Below are positions 36,201-42,660 of a DNA stretch of 64,000 nucleotides, piece by piece. Source of the stretch: Agelas oroides (Eukaryota; Porifera; Demospongiae; Agelasida; Agelasidae); contig OX422184.1 in NCBI GenBank assembly GCA_949130485.1, positions 5,622,655 through 5,686,654 on the forward strand, written 5' to 3'. Every line of letters begins with the position of its first letter. Within the stretch, counting starts at the first letter, position 1. Made by a program: the position numbers and the translations under genes. The notes under the pieces are model-generated. The model had not been told where the DNA came from and made no database searches. It was given only the letters and a program-made list of their open reading frames with translations.

Positions 36201-39200
36201 AGGCCTGTCCATCCCACGGGACCATAGGACGGGATAAGACACTGGGATTTGGGGGTATACCTCTGGGTGGGACACGTGAGAATCCCATGGACAGTCCCGT
36301 CCATCCCATAGGACTATGGGAATTTGTTTGGGACTTAGGACTCCAGATGGCAGATTTGGACATGGCTCAATAACTTGGTGTACACATGTGCAGAGTAAGC
36401 CTCGTGCACACAAGGCGCTTAAAATAGGTGTGGTCAACGATTGCAGAGGACAGATCTCAAGGCATGTTGAGGCATGAACGAAGGGTGTCAAAGCATGCTT
36501 TTGAGGAGTTTGCAGACATTAGCGACGTGTTGCAGCCTTCACCTAGCGCCAAAATGGCATGGCGTAGTAACTTCACTATCGCTGTCTTTTCACTTCATTC
36601 GGTTTGCCTCTTGCCTTTGCTTCCTTAGTGTGCAAGGCGTTGACTGTGGTCTACTGGCCTCGGACTCCACTTCTTCGAGCTTCTGTTTTCGTTCCACTCT
36701 GTCTAGCTCTCTGCCTTCGTTTTGTTGTCACTGTCATGCGCTGGCTACGCTCTGCTAACCCCAGTATGAAACACTGAAACCGCTAGCGCTGCTGCAGCTC
36801 ACGCTGGGATCAAATTGCGACAATGAGACCACTAGTGCCGCTATAGCGCTGGGAAACATAAGTGTACACAAGTTGTGTAAACAGGACCTTTTAATCGCAT
36901 TCTTAAGTGGGAAGGATGTTTGCACACGAGCTACACCCTGTGAACCAAAAACAGCCTACACTTCAAGATTAGTAGCCTCACGCTAAGGTGCTCGGCAACA
37001 AAGAGGCAATGCAAAGCTGCATACATTCTGTGCATGAGATAGCAGTCCCAATCTCCCGGTCACCCCAGCACAGCTGATGAGGCCTGGTATTGGCCGAAAC
37101 GCGTCCTGCGCAGTGGGTGACTTTGCATGCTGATTGTTCATGTATTTGTGGACGCATGTATGTAGATGACACCATCATGAGCTACTCTGCATAGTCGGCA
37201 CTTTTGGCCTCGTGCGCATGTGACGGGATCACGTTCTGTGTGGTTTCATTCCGCAATCTGATTGGCTCCTCAAAATTTTGAGAGGTAATGGTCGACAGAA
37301 AATATACGGAAACGCTACCAGGCCCCTTTCCCGATTTTTTGGATGGGGTCTGGGAACGAGGCTAGGAAGGATGTTTGCACACGAGCTACACCCTGCCAAC
37401 TGAGAACAGCCTACAGCCTACACTGCAAGATTAGTAGCCTCACGCTAAGGTGCTCAGCAACAAAGAGGCAATGCAAAGCTGCATACATGTATTTGTGGAC
37501 CAGTGAGCAAATGATAGACAAGTAGACATCAAATGGTAGTAAGCAGGTGACACTGGAAAACAAATGACAGAGATCGAAATAAGGTTTATTGATTGTGTGG
37601 TCATTTACAATCTGTCTGGACGTGCTTGTCACAGTCATCCAATTTAATATGTGTATATACTTGTACATTCACTTACAATAACTAACGGGAGTATATATAA
37701 CCTTTAGCCCAACGCGCATGCGCTGAAATCAACCACATGGTTACCACAGAAATTGATTTCCGATTTTGAGTTGGGTTGATTCAATATGTAAAATCTGCTA
37801 AGTGACCCATTGACAGTTACGCTTAGCTTGGTTGAAAATAAACCTACCTTACGCTGGAAATAGTCAGAAGAGAAGCCAGTAAAGTCTGAACAAGATACAA
37901 CGATGGAAAAGCCAGTAGCTACTTGACATTGCATGCCACACTGAGCAGCGTTCATGAAAAGGAGGTATGAAACAACATACTGAGTGTGCGACTGAGCTCG
38001 CGCTGTCACTTACAAAAGGTAACGTAAGGTACGTGTGGAATTTGACCGATGACCACATGTAATTTTGACCTCTGAAATGATGTCATCATAACCAATCTAT
38101 CGATATGTGGGCCATTTGATAGGAAATGGGTCTTTGGGGTGATTTCTGGAAATGTGCATGTTTATGCACCAAATTATACTTTAGTATTTAACACTTTCCT
38201 GGCAAAGAATGCTTGTTGAAATAACTTATCATTGCCAAGTTATATTTCTTAAAACCAACTCATGTACAAAAGACAACTTTGAGAAATAACAGTTTAAAGT
38301 TTGACAAATGTTTGATGCTGGATGTGGACGTGTGTGCATACCATGTTCTGGTTCTCCTAGCTCAGTCATTTGCAATTGAATTGAGTACATTTACTCCTCA
38401 GGAAATTGACTATAACAACTGTTTGAGCAAACATATTCACTTTCTAGCTCTTTTTACGCTAGTTTCCTTGCATTGTCAAAATTAGGCATAAGAACATTTG
38501 GCTGGTCACCCTCATTTAAAACACCTCTAGCAATCACAGTGCCAAGATCCAATTAATCTTCACTCCCAATGTCCACATCAGAACTTCTGCCATGACGGTA
38601 AGTGTTCCTGGGACCTCCAAAGTAAACCCATAGAATATTCCTCATCCTATTCAGTGAATGCAGCTAAGAGTGCTTCATCTTCACATGCTAGAATGCTTAT
38701 GTCATCGCCAGTAGTGGCTATAGCTCATAGCAGCTGTATAAAACATGTATAGTGGTGACACTACTAAATGTTCTACAGTTATAGCTAGGCAACTTACCAG
38801 AAATACAGCTGCATTCCACATGCCATATGGATATTTCCCACTTAGTGAGCGCTTTCTAACATGGGAGTATACATATGTTTAACCTCCGGATTGTGGCAAC
38901 TCAAAATTGCAATAATCCCAGTTTTGTCTAAAATTTTGTATTTCACATATTTAGAGCTACTGAATATTCATAAATTTCACCCTAAGGGCCCTTTTCCTAT
39001 AAAACGGCCCATGTCATGATTATAATCTGACTTATATATGCGGTACTGAAGTGTATCATTGCAGCTCTCTAATAATTATTTTCACATGCTCAATAAACAT
39101 TCCTTAACCTCTCATACAGTGCATTACCATGGGAACCAGATAGTGAGAAAGGGGTCTTAACTCCATTTACTGGACTGGACTGTAATGCTAAATTTCAATA

Positions 39201-40527
39201 CCTACCTCCATCGTCCACTTTTTGCTGGCCTGCCACTCCAGTTGGCTATCAGTGATGACTACCGGAATTGCAGGACTCTCGTACCTCTCAATAAACGATT
39301 GCTCATCCACATCCAGGTAGTTGATCCGCTCACAGCTATCTTTTACCATATTTGTGGAGAGTGAGAATGTTCTTGCAAGACCAAATCTTGTCCACCCCAA
39401 CTCTCCTTTGAGTTCTGTGTTACGAAAGATCACATACAAACAAGAAAGAAGATGAACTGTCTTGCACAGACACACAAGGCAGGAAGGGGAGGTCCTAGTT
39501 TGTGATTGATCGTGAATTTTGCCAAGGGCTGTCAAACACAAAGCTTTTTCTTGAACAAAGAGAGCAAACAGCTTCCAGATTTTACATAAAAGTACTTTAA
39601 GGCAGGAGTACTAGTTTCAAATAACTTGGAAATCTGCTGAGTTTGCCCAAACTGTACGTAGTATGTGAGAAAATTCAAATTGCTGGTAAGCTATATAGGA
39701 TGTATAGCTGCAGAGAATGGCTTCAAACTAGTACAAATTGCTTACCTAGCCGAGATCAGAACTTTAGATAAACTAGTCCAGCCTAGTTACACATTACCTA
39801 TGCAATTCAGGCCACTGGCAAGGCCTAGAGCGTGCTAAGCAATGCCTATCATATTGACCTGAGACTGATTTCCGTGTTAATTAACTGTGACCTGGAAATA
39901 ATTTCCATGTGCAAAGTGTTAAAACCGTTATGTCAGACACTGTCTATAGTTGTCGAGCACATTAGTATGACAAGGGGTAGTCACTTACATGTCGCCTGTA
40001 GAAGCGTTTGCGACCGCGATCAAGTTTTTTGATCGCTTGATCGTTCCCTCGGAGGCTCTTGATCTCTTGATTTCGAAGGGTCAAAGGTCAAATTGCAGCC
40101 GCGCATTCTTGATTGTTGATTTTTAGCAGTTTGGAGGTCACCTTGATCCCTTGATCGCCCCCCCCCCCCCCCCCCCCCCCCCAAAAAAAAAGGGCTTTGA
40201 TTGCCTGATTCTATTTTAATCCCGGTCGCAAACGCTTCTACACGAGACATATAAGTGACTACCCCTTGTATGAGGCTCTAAAATTATGAGATCTGCTGTC
40301 TGCAATACTGTCTAATACTGTTGTCTCCAAATGAGGCAAGAACACACAAATTTAACATGCCCAAGTGCACCCACAAGAGAAACTGAAAATGAAAGACGAC
40401 CGTACAATGGCCTCTACATATGTGCCAAGCACAGCACATTACACAAACATTAGCGCCACTTACCTGGTCTTGCTCTTGCCTTGGCTTCGTTTATTCGATC
40501 TCTTTCTCTTTTCTCTAAGGCATCCAT
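12728..40527 (-). CDS. JMJD6: JMJD6, JmjC lysyl hydroxylase / arginine demethylase
   Basis: Nuclear Fe(II)/2-oxoglutarate dioxygenase that hydroxylates lysines of splicing factors. Seven in-phase exons: 40527-40464, 39414-39206, 17032-16880, 15465-15269, 14423-14276, 13446-13258, 12892-12728, giving 374 aa (human 403). Order seen: basic start [21 protein letters not shown] (human has the same SARPELK context); [54 protein letters not shown] with the iron ligands H and D; GHKRWALFPP; distal iron ligand H in [28 protein letters not shown]; a C-terminal polyserine tract and HRRKKR. The stop TAG follows RRKKR directly; that GT could instead be a donor, as human JMJD6 runs further. Intron 2 is 22.2 kb and full of transposons; the other introns are 0.37-1.4 kb. 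One odd donor (GTAATT after exon 5). Confidence 0.95.
16077..16693. mobile_element. 617-bp TTAA-flanked element, CTCTTTACCCCCGA termini
   Basis: TTAA (16073-16076 and 16694-16697) bounds inverted ends CTCTTTACCCCCGA and TCGGGGGTAAAGGG. Near the right end GGGCGCATACGGGCGCTATC occurs twice. TTAA duplication is typical of piggyBac and Kolobok superfamilies; no transposase is present. A diverged partial copy is at 37700-37890. It lies in JMJD6 intron 3, about 190 bp from exon 3. Confidence 0.75.
17223..17950. mobile_element. MULE deletion derivative with long TIRs and 10-bp target duplication
   Basis: The 10-mer GTCAGGAAGA flanks the element (17213-17222 and 17951-17960). Inverted ends of about 75 bp (17234-17310 and 17877-17947) each carry four copies of a TYGTCTAAT-type motif, probably enzyme binding sites. 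Inside is a frame with a FLYWCH zinc finger (17384-17782). Mutator-like elements make 8-11 bp duplications and often carry FLYWCH domains, so size, ends and domain agree. Confidence 0.8.
17384..17782 (+). pseudogene. MULE transposase remnant: FLYWCH finger fused to transposase tail
   Basis: The 132-codon frame starts [20 protein letters not shown]...CLGRA, which matches the FLYWCH pattern (F, YW, C-x-C, then A). After about 60 residues it jumps to [19 protein letters not shown], resembling the C-terminal part of MULE transposases (YFHFSQA-W-kvQ-lGL). The catalytic DDE core between them is missing. Read as an internally deleted copy, open in frame but not functional. Confidence 0.65.
18806..18942. 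repeat. 137-bp near-perfect palindrome, 3-nt loop
   Basis: Arms 18806-18873 and 18877-18942 pair around GGGC-TTC-GCCC; the central 35 bp of each arm is perfect, with a small mismatch zone near GCGATTG. It could form a hairpin in RNA or a cruciform in DNA. It sits about 180 bp before the Crypton frame. No flanking duplication recognised. Confidence 0.85.
19121..20663 (+). pseudogene. Crypton-type tyrosine recombinase DNA transposon, broken
   Basis: Cryptons move with a tyrosine recombinase and no reverse transcriptase. N-terminal part (from ATG 19121): [20 protein letters not shown], then [20 protein letters not shown] and [12 protein letters not shown], the signature shared by Cryptons and host DUF3504 genes. 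C-terminal part (20052-20663): [20 protein letters not shown] with the catalytic Arg, and [20 protein letters not shown] with the catalytic His and Tyr. The frame is broken by two stops near 19607-19627, a frameshift at an eight-T run near 19840, and further stops between 19900 and 20030. It lies antisense to JMJD6 within its large intron. No terminal repeats expected or seen. Confidence 0.85.
20888..20926. repeat. Short GC-rich hairpin
   Basis: GCCGCCACGG pairs with CCCGTGGCGGC, and internal GTAC pairs with GTAC around CATGGGATTT. It lies 225 bp after the Crypton stop and could be part of that element's 3' region. Confidence 0.6.
21209..21235. repeat. (ATA)n microsatellite
   Basis: About nine ATA/AAT units in a row. 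Confidence 0.9.
21507..21582. mobile_element. 76-bp TAGCCTCG-family miniature element
   Basis: TAGCCTCGTTCTCAGG opens and CCTGGGAACGAGGCTA closes a nested hairpin (GGGGAGAGCC... inverted twice). Flanks CCCAAGTG and CCCAGGTA are similar but shifted, so the duplication is decayed or different in length. Confidence 0.65.
21880..22024. repeat. Tandem duplication, about 72-bp unit, two copies
   Basis: TAATTAAGACAGGTGCTAGC through GATCAAGGGT occurs twice in a row with two or three differences, so it is a recent duplication. Confidence 0.9.
22107..22440 (+). repeat. Dispersed repeat R1, copy 2
   Basis: Same block order as 4279-4650: GCACCTTAGCACAAGGCTG, CATCCGTCACACTTTA, then a basic frame ([19 protein letters not shown]). 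A sub-block from GCACGTGTGTACAGACATGA to the end is repeated nearly unchanged at 23762-23985. Confidence 0.6.
23073..23273. repeat. 22-bp minisatellite, about nine copies
   Basis: The unit TGTTCAGATGTTCTGCTGAG plus TG is repeated with almost no variation, so it was recently expanded or is being homogenised. Confidence 0.95.
23762..23985 (+). repeat. Dispersed repeat R1, copy 3 (partial)
   Basis: Nearly identical to 22210-22440 except for a 7-8 bp deletion (GCGTGAATAG versus GCGCTGCGTGAATAG). The two flank the minisatellite region in direct orientation 1.55 kb apart, so the block was duplicated recently. Confidence 0.85.
23986..25038. other. Intronic DNA without a recognised gene
   Basis: Contains a CAGGGCCGTAGCAAGC motif at about 24217 that resembles a hAT MITE end, and a 63-codon frame at 24604-24795 ([20 protein letters not shown]) that I cannot place. 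Nothing else is supported. Confidence 0.4.
25039..25667. mobile_element. 629-bp TA-flanked MITE, CCGTAATGCTATAATG termini
   Basis: Left CCGTAATGCTATAATGTTTT is inverted at the right as AAAACATAATAGCATTACGG, with TA on both sides (25037-25038, 25668-25669). Inner GATCGCAAAGAAAAGATCGC and CGCAAAGATAAGATCGC form a second inverted pair. No transposase. Confidence 0.8.
26356..26560 (+). pseudogene. Conserved coding segment of unknown family, copy A
   Basis: The frame reads [20 protein letters not shown] then [19 protein letters not shown] second copy at 30919-30999 keeps [20 protein letters not shown], with most differences synonymous or conservative. This suggests both descend from a real multi-copy gene, probably of a transposon. 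Family not recognised. Confidence 0.45.
26563..27085. mobile_element. hAT-like non-autonomous element with zf-BED remnant
   Basis: GACGAAGGTTCGAACCTTCG on the left and AACGAAGGTTCGAAGG on the right give inverted ends rich in AACCTTCG palindromes. In between, about 26805-26885 reads [20 protein letters not shown], the start of a BED zinc finger as in hAT transposases. The zinc ligands that should follow are lost. Ends are approximate. Confidence 0.5.
27136..27420. repeat. Inverted repeats built on TTATTGCACG
   Basis: GTAGTTATTGCACGGG-type units on the left are mirrored by CGTGCAATAACTC and TTGCACGCTAACTCGTG on the right. Typical of a small TIR element; exact ends not found. Confidence 0.4.
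27500..27990 (+). pseudogene. CACTA/EnSpm-like transposase fragment (DUF4218-like)
   Basis: The segment near 27717-27890 reads [20 protein letters not shown] then [20 protein letters not shown], matching the H-x-V-x-x-x-G-x-LW-x-S-x-x-FE-x-NG...HGT pattern of DUF4218 at the C-terminal side of TNP2-type transposases. The upstream frame has stops. Flanked by hAT pieces, so the region is a patchwork. Confidence 0.5.
28315..28726 (+). pseudogene. hAT transposase C-terminus with dimerisation domain
   Basis: Frame 28457-28726 reads [32 protein letters not shown], then [20 protein letters not shown] and KRNRL, ending at TGA. This is the hAT family C-terminal dimerisation domain (WW/E..YP.L...A...[16 protein letters not shown]). 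An upstream acidic piece ([17 protein letters not shown]) is in another frame, so there is a shift between about 28420 and 28457. No BED or DDE region attached. Confidence 0.85.
28903..30236. other. Intronic DNA without a recognised gene
   Basis: Begins with a copy of the R1 terminus (GCACCTTAGTGTGAGGCTAC). A 100-codon frame at 29037-29339 has no recognised family. Nothing else could be supported. Confidence 0.4.
30237..30616. repeat. Two direct copies of an 80-bp block, 301 bp apart
   Basis: GCTGAGTGACACTGAATTTG through CATAGCAAGCGCTCGCAA occurs at 30237-30315 and 30538-30616 with a handful of differences. The spacer carries no recognised gene. Confidence 0.85.
30919..30999 (+). pseudogene. 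Conserved coding segment of unknown family, copy B
   Basis: Frame [20 protein letters not shown], paralogous to 26356-26560. It is preceded by a 112-codon frame at 30543-30881 that I cannot place but which may belong to the same element. Confidence 0.4.
31370..32428 (+). CDS. Possible small multi-exon gene or fragment of unknown function
   Basis: Three or four exon-like pieces on the strand opposite to JMJD6: about 31376-31514 ([20 protein letters not shown] then [15 protein letters not shown]); 31787-31897 ([20 protein letters not shown] then [17 protein letters not shown]) before a GTATGT donor; 32193-32258 after CACACAG ([20 protein letters not shown]); and 32319-32428 after CTATAG. The lysine-rich, compositionally protein-like pieces and splice motifs argue for coding origin, but no start codon or family was recognised. 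It could be a captured or transposon-borne gene. Tentative. Confidence 0.25.
32575..32765. repeat. Degenerate array of CAAGATTCTTGCAAG palindromic motifs
   Basis: About ten partly overlapping copies of GCAAGATTCTTGCAAGAAC-like text in both orientations. It is not a simple tandem repeat; spacing varies. Confidence 0.7.
33239..33306. repeat. Solo end of the CTCGCGAAAGAG element family
   Basis: CTCGCGAAAGAGCGCCCATG followed by GGTGGAGCACCTTACAAG matches the right end of the element at 49626-50113. A second solo end in the same orientation is at 34494-34560. Confidence 0.65.
33655..33835. repeat. Degenerate array of ACAAGGTTGTGACATG motifs
   Basis: Eight or more variants of ACAAGGTTGTGACA and its inverse CAACCTTGT with irregular spacing. 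It resembles the 32575-32765 array in design but not in sequence. Confidence 0.65.
33890..34400 (+). mobile_element. Ty3/Gypsy LTR retrotransposon fossil: integrase fragment
   Basis: Pieces of a Gypsy-type integrase are readable: the zinc-binding HHCC region followed by the start of the catalytic core. No LTRs, gag, protease or reverse transcriptase are nearby. The copy is broken in several places, isolated and looks old. It lies in JMJD6 intron 2. Confidence 0.6.
34494..34560. repeat. Solo end of the CTCGCGAAAGAG element family
   Basis: AGAAAGAGTGCCCATGGGTG and GAGCACCTAACAAGCCTGCC match 33239-33306 and the right end of 49626-50113. Likely a truncated copy. Confidence 0.6.
34860..35500 (+). 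pseudogene. KDZ-type transposase C-terminus with an intron
   Basis: Exon-like piece to 35174: [20 protein letters not shown] then [16 protein letters not shown] and [11 protein letters not shown]. Intron 35175-35368 (GT...CACAG). Second piece from 35369: [20 protein letters not shown] then [20 protein letters not shown]. The D-x-x-C-H-L-x-x-Y/F, D-K-x-H-x-x-GH and E-Q-x-x-S-W-L-x-x-Y-x-x-x-x-R-R-M motifs match Kyakuja-Dileera-Zisupton transposases and related cysteine-cluster proteins. One stop falls in the first piece after GHVDK; the N-terminal half is absent. Splice phase is preserved. Confidence 0.7.
35547..35691. repeat. Palindrome, about 65-bp arms
   Basis: TTATCACCATAGTACAAAGC is mirrored by GCTTGGTACTATGGTGATAA; inner AATATCACGAGTTTGTTGCC pairs with GGCAACAAACGAGTGATATT. 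A fold-back element directly downstream of the KDZ fragment. Confidence 0.8.
35739..35855. repeat. Tandem repeat, about 31-bp unit, three to four copies
   Basis: The unit CGTGACTTGTAGTACCTGAT plus ACGGATTCTCG is repeated; the last copy is altered. Confidence 0.9.
35996..36345. repeat. Satellite, about 90-bp unit, four copies
   Basis: CCTGTCCATCCCATGGGACT recurs at about 36024, 36111, 36204 and 36296 (spacings 87, 93 and 92). Each unit holds a small palindrome (CCATGGACAGGCCTGTCCAT). Several frames stay open through it on both strands, most of all on the minus strand ([10 protein letters not shown]-type repeats of about 30 residues), because the unit lacks stops rather than because of a clear gene. 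Confidence 0.85.
36460..36910 (-). repeat. Possible diverged R1 relative, minus orientation
   Basis: The minus strand reads [20 protein letters not shown] and later [13 protein letters not shown], similar in style to the basic frame of R1 copies. It precedes an R1-type terminus (inverse of GCACCTTAGCGTGAGGC) at about 36951. Weak. Confidence 0.3.
36911..37489. repeat. Direct duplication of a 115-bp block flanking the hammerhead
   Basis: GGAAGGATGTTTGCACACGA through GGCAATGCAAAGCTGCATAC occurs at 36911-37025 and 37365-37488. Copy 1 continues through the hammerhead to CATGTATTTGTGGAC; copy 2 reaches the same CATGTATTTGTGGAC at once, so it has lost (or never had) the ribozyme segment. Copy 2 directly abuts a TAGCCTCG-type end (GGGAACGAGGCTA at about 37352-37364). 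Confidence 0.8.
37059..37121 (+). ncRNA. Hammerhead ribozyme, type I, minimal stem III
   Basis: Self-cleaving RNA motif. The conserved core is complete: CTGATGA (37074-37080), stem II GGCC/GGCC (37081-37084 with 37092-37095, loop TGGTATT), GAAA (37096-37099), and cleavage triplet GTC (37103-37105). Stem III is only one or two base pairs (A99-T104, perhaps C100-G103). Stem I: inner pairs 37068-37073 with 37106-37111 (five of six), an internal loop, then seven outer pairs GTCACCC (37059-37065) with GGGTGAC (37115-37121). Very short stem III type I hammerheads are known from Penelope-like retroelements and related animal repeats; no such reverse transcriptase is in the window. Confidence 0.88.
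37700..37890. repeat. Diverged partial copy of the 16077-16693 TTAA element
   Basis: Matching order of blocks: CGCGCATGCGC followed by GAAATCAA, GTTGA...AATAAACCTACCTTAC-like text and GAAATAGTCA. Only the left part is recognisable. Confidence 0.5.
37891..39205. other. JMJD6 intron 2, exon 2-proximal part
   Basis: No coding sequence, structured repeat or transposon end could be recognised in this 1.3-kb stretch. Confidence 0.4.
39971..40267. mobile_element. 297-bp MITE, CAAGGGGTAGTCACTTA termini
   Basis: CAAGGGGTAGTCACTTACAT and ATATAAGTGACTACCCCTTG are inverted, followed inward by GAAGCGTTTGCGACCG / CGGTCGCAAACGCTTC. TATGA flanks both sides. It includes a run of 25 C (40158-40182). JMJD6 intron 1. 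Confidence 0.8.
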
Positions 40528-40658
40528 AGCACCATACTCGTGATATTTCCTGCCTTCTGGCTCCAGCTCTAAAGACCGACGACGACGACGTGATCAAGCT
40601 TGTAGTCCATTATGCACGTGCGCAAACGGGCGGGCGCAAAGTCTAGTCTAGTGGCGCA

Positions 40659-40713
40659 TAGTCTCGTGACCAGCCGGATATACCTACGGAAAGTCCGGCT
40701 GGGCACGAGACTA
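40659..40713. mobile_element. 55-bp miniature element with perfect 9-bp target duplication
   Basis: TAGTCTCGTG...CACGAGACTA ends, with inner CCAGCCGGA / TCCGGCTGG, leave a central loop of about 15 bp. AGTGGCGCA flanks both sides (40650-40658, 40714-40722). It lies 132 bp upstream of the JMJD6 start codon, in its 5' UTR or promoter. Confidence 0.85.
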
Positions 40714-40781
40714 AGTGGCGCAATTTTCAAATGCCAGAGACTGAAGATAATTATCCACATATCCATACCGACTATGACTCA

Positions 40782-41043
40782 GGCAGGGGCTGATCCAGTG
40801 GGGGTGGAAAGGGTACGTGGACCCTTTAAATTTTTTGTTGTGTGCTTGTATTTTGGAATATCCTTGTACTCCCTGTTTCACTCCCATCATGGCTTATTAC
40901 ACATGAACTCTATTTGGACAAGAGCAATACAAATTGTTAAATCATACAAAACAAATTTTTTACTGCTTTACATTCTCCAAACCAATATTGCAAACCTAAC
41001 AGTATCAGCCACCCCCCTCACAAGAATCCTGGATCAGCCTCTA
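40782..41043. mobile_element. hAT-like MITE, CAGGGGCTGATCCAG termini
   Basis: AGGGGCTGATCCAG on the left and CTGGATCAGCCTCT on the right are inverted. The flanking ATGACTCAG / ATGACTGTG pair is a decayed 8-9 bp duplication. Upstream of JMJD6. Confidence 0.55.
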
Positions 41044-41257
41044 TGACTGTGCAGTGACGGTGACTTGAGTGATTCACTGATGAACACAGGTGACTGAAGC
41101 GAAAATGAATGGTATATCAACTGCAGAGCCATTTTATACAACACTGCTGCTAAGACTCTCAGAACCAAGAACATTTTCTAGTCAGATGAGGATGTCATTT
41201 ATTTGCCATAGTGGGAATACTGCACTTCTTATGAACCCACTTTACTAGTAAGTCTGG

Positions 41258-41474
41258 CACACCGTACCCTTCACAAAATGGGGAAGGGTGCGGTCACACT
41301 GCAACCACCACAGCAGAATGTTGCCCTAGCCAATCAGAGACATGCTTTTCATAGATAGCACCCATTTCCATGGACATGGTAGCAAAACAGTTTTAGCCAT
41401 GCAGTACGTGTAATAATTACAACTCATCAGTTGTACCGTGACCAAACTCTTCCTCTTTTTGTGAAGGGTGTGGT
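41258..41474. mobile_element. MITE with about 38-bp inverted ends
   Basis: ACCCTTCACAAAATGGGGAA...GTGCGGTCAC on the left is mirrored by GTGACCAAACTCTTCC...TTTGTGAAGGGTGTGG on the right. Confidence 0.6.
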
Positions 41475-42660
41475 TGCAAGAATATCTACTATATAGTCTG
41501 TTGCATAAATAATTGTACAACTTATTTTAGTTACGATAAGCATTGTGAAAACTGAAAAGCATAGACATAATATTATCCAGATTGTTTACTTGTTTTGTTG
41601 GCATTTTTGGATGCCTCTATACTACATACGCAGAAATTTCACGAGTTGGCAGCCTTAGCTGGTAGCAGGAACGCTGCGCTGTCCGCTGTTGTTTCCGCCT
41701 GCTAGCTTAGGGTTCCAGGGTTTAACTCCACCCACCCATGCATGCACAGTTTGTTAGCAAAGCACATCATGCAGAGACTAAGTTCGAAAAGGGTGCATCA
41801 GATATAGAAATTTGCGCCCTGTACAGTGGGTGACTCACATGTAGACATGTCTTTTAACAAGGAGATGCACATGTGTTACACTGATTGTTTATAGTGGAAT
41901 CATTCTAATTGCATGACAGAACTATTAGGGAACCTCTTGCAATCTGAAAATCATTTAAAGTTTGTGCAAAATGTAGCCTGTTCATGTTTAGCCATGTGGG
42001 CCGAGTGACACCCTTAGAGTCCCCATGTCAGTATTATAAACTGTGTGTGGTATGTAGACTGTTACATCATGAGACAACTAAATAAATATGCAGGTATCTG
42101 TGTCAATTGTGTAAGAAGAGGCATCCAGAATTTCTCTGGGAAATATTAGCTAGAGCTACAAAATCAGTGATGACAGTATGCATAAGGAGTTGTCTCGTTG
42201 TCTAAAGTGGTGATGCATGTTTTCTGACAATTCATAGCAGCTCTGTCTGCAGTGGTGCCCTTAGCAGATTTTCAGGGTAAGTATATGGTGGAGGTGGCTT
42301 CCCATCTGAGGCAGGACTATACATTCAAAACATAATTATAACACAGAAACATGAAAAAGATTATTATTTGAAAAACGCATAATTAGAGCGTCTATAGTAT
42401 TATACAACAGACTAAATTCAATTGTACCAAAGCTCATACTTCTTTAAAGATCAAGAGAGGCTAGCCGTCATAAGCATAAATACAGCATACAGTATCAATT
42501 GTCACCACATGCACATGCAGCTGTGGAATGGAGACACTAAGAACTTGTAAATCATGTATATACATATAGTGGCAGATGCTGGTAGATATTGCTCTGCACA
42601 AATCTTGTGCAGTGATATACTTGTCCGTTTACAAAACATTGAAACTCGATTATTGTACAA
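41475..42660. other. Intergenic DNA between the sarcoglycan 3' end and the JMJD6 5' region
   Basis: No gene recognised. Text near 41645-41720 (CAGGAACGCTGCG) resembles 820-850, hinting at one more repeat family. Confidence 0.4.

Noticed and set aside
35920-36363. 147-codon minus-strand frame with repeated [10 protein letters not shown]
   Set aside because: It coincides with a 90-bp satellite that is open in several frames on both strands; no splice or family support.
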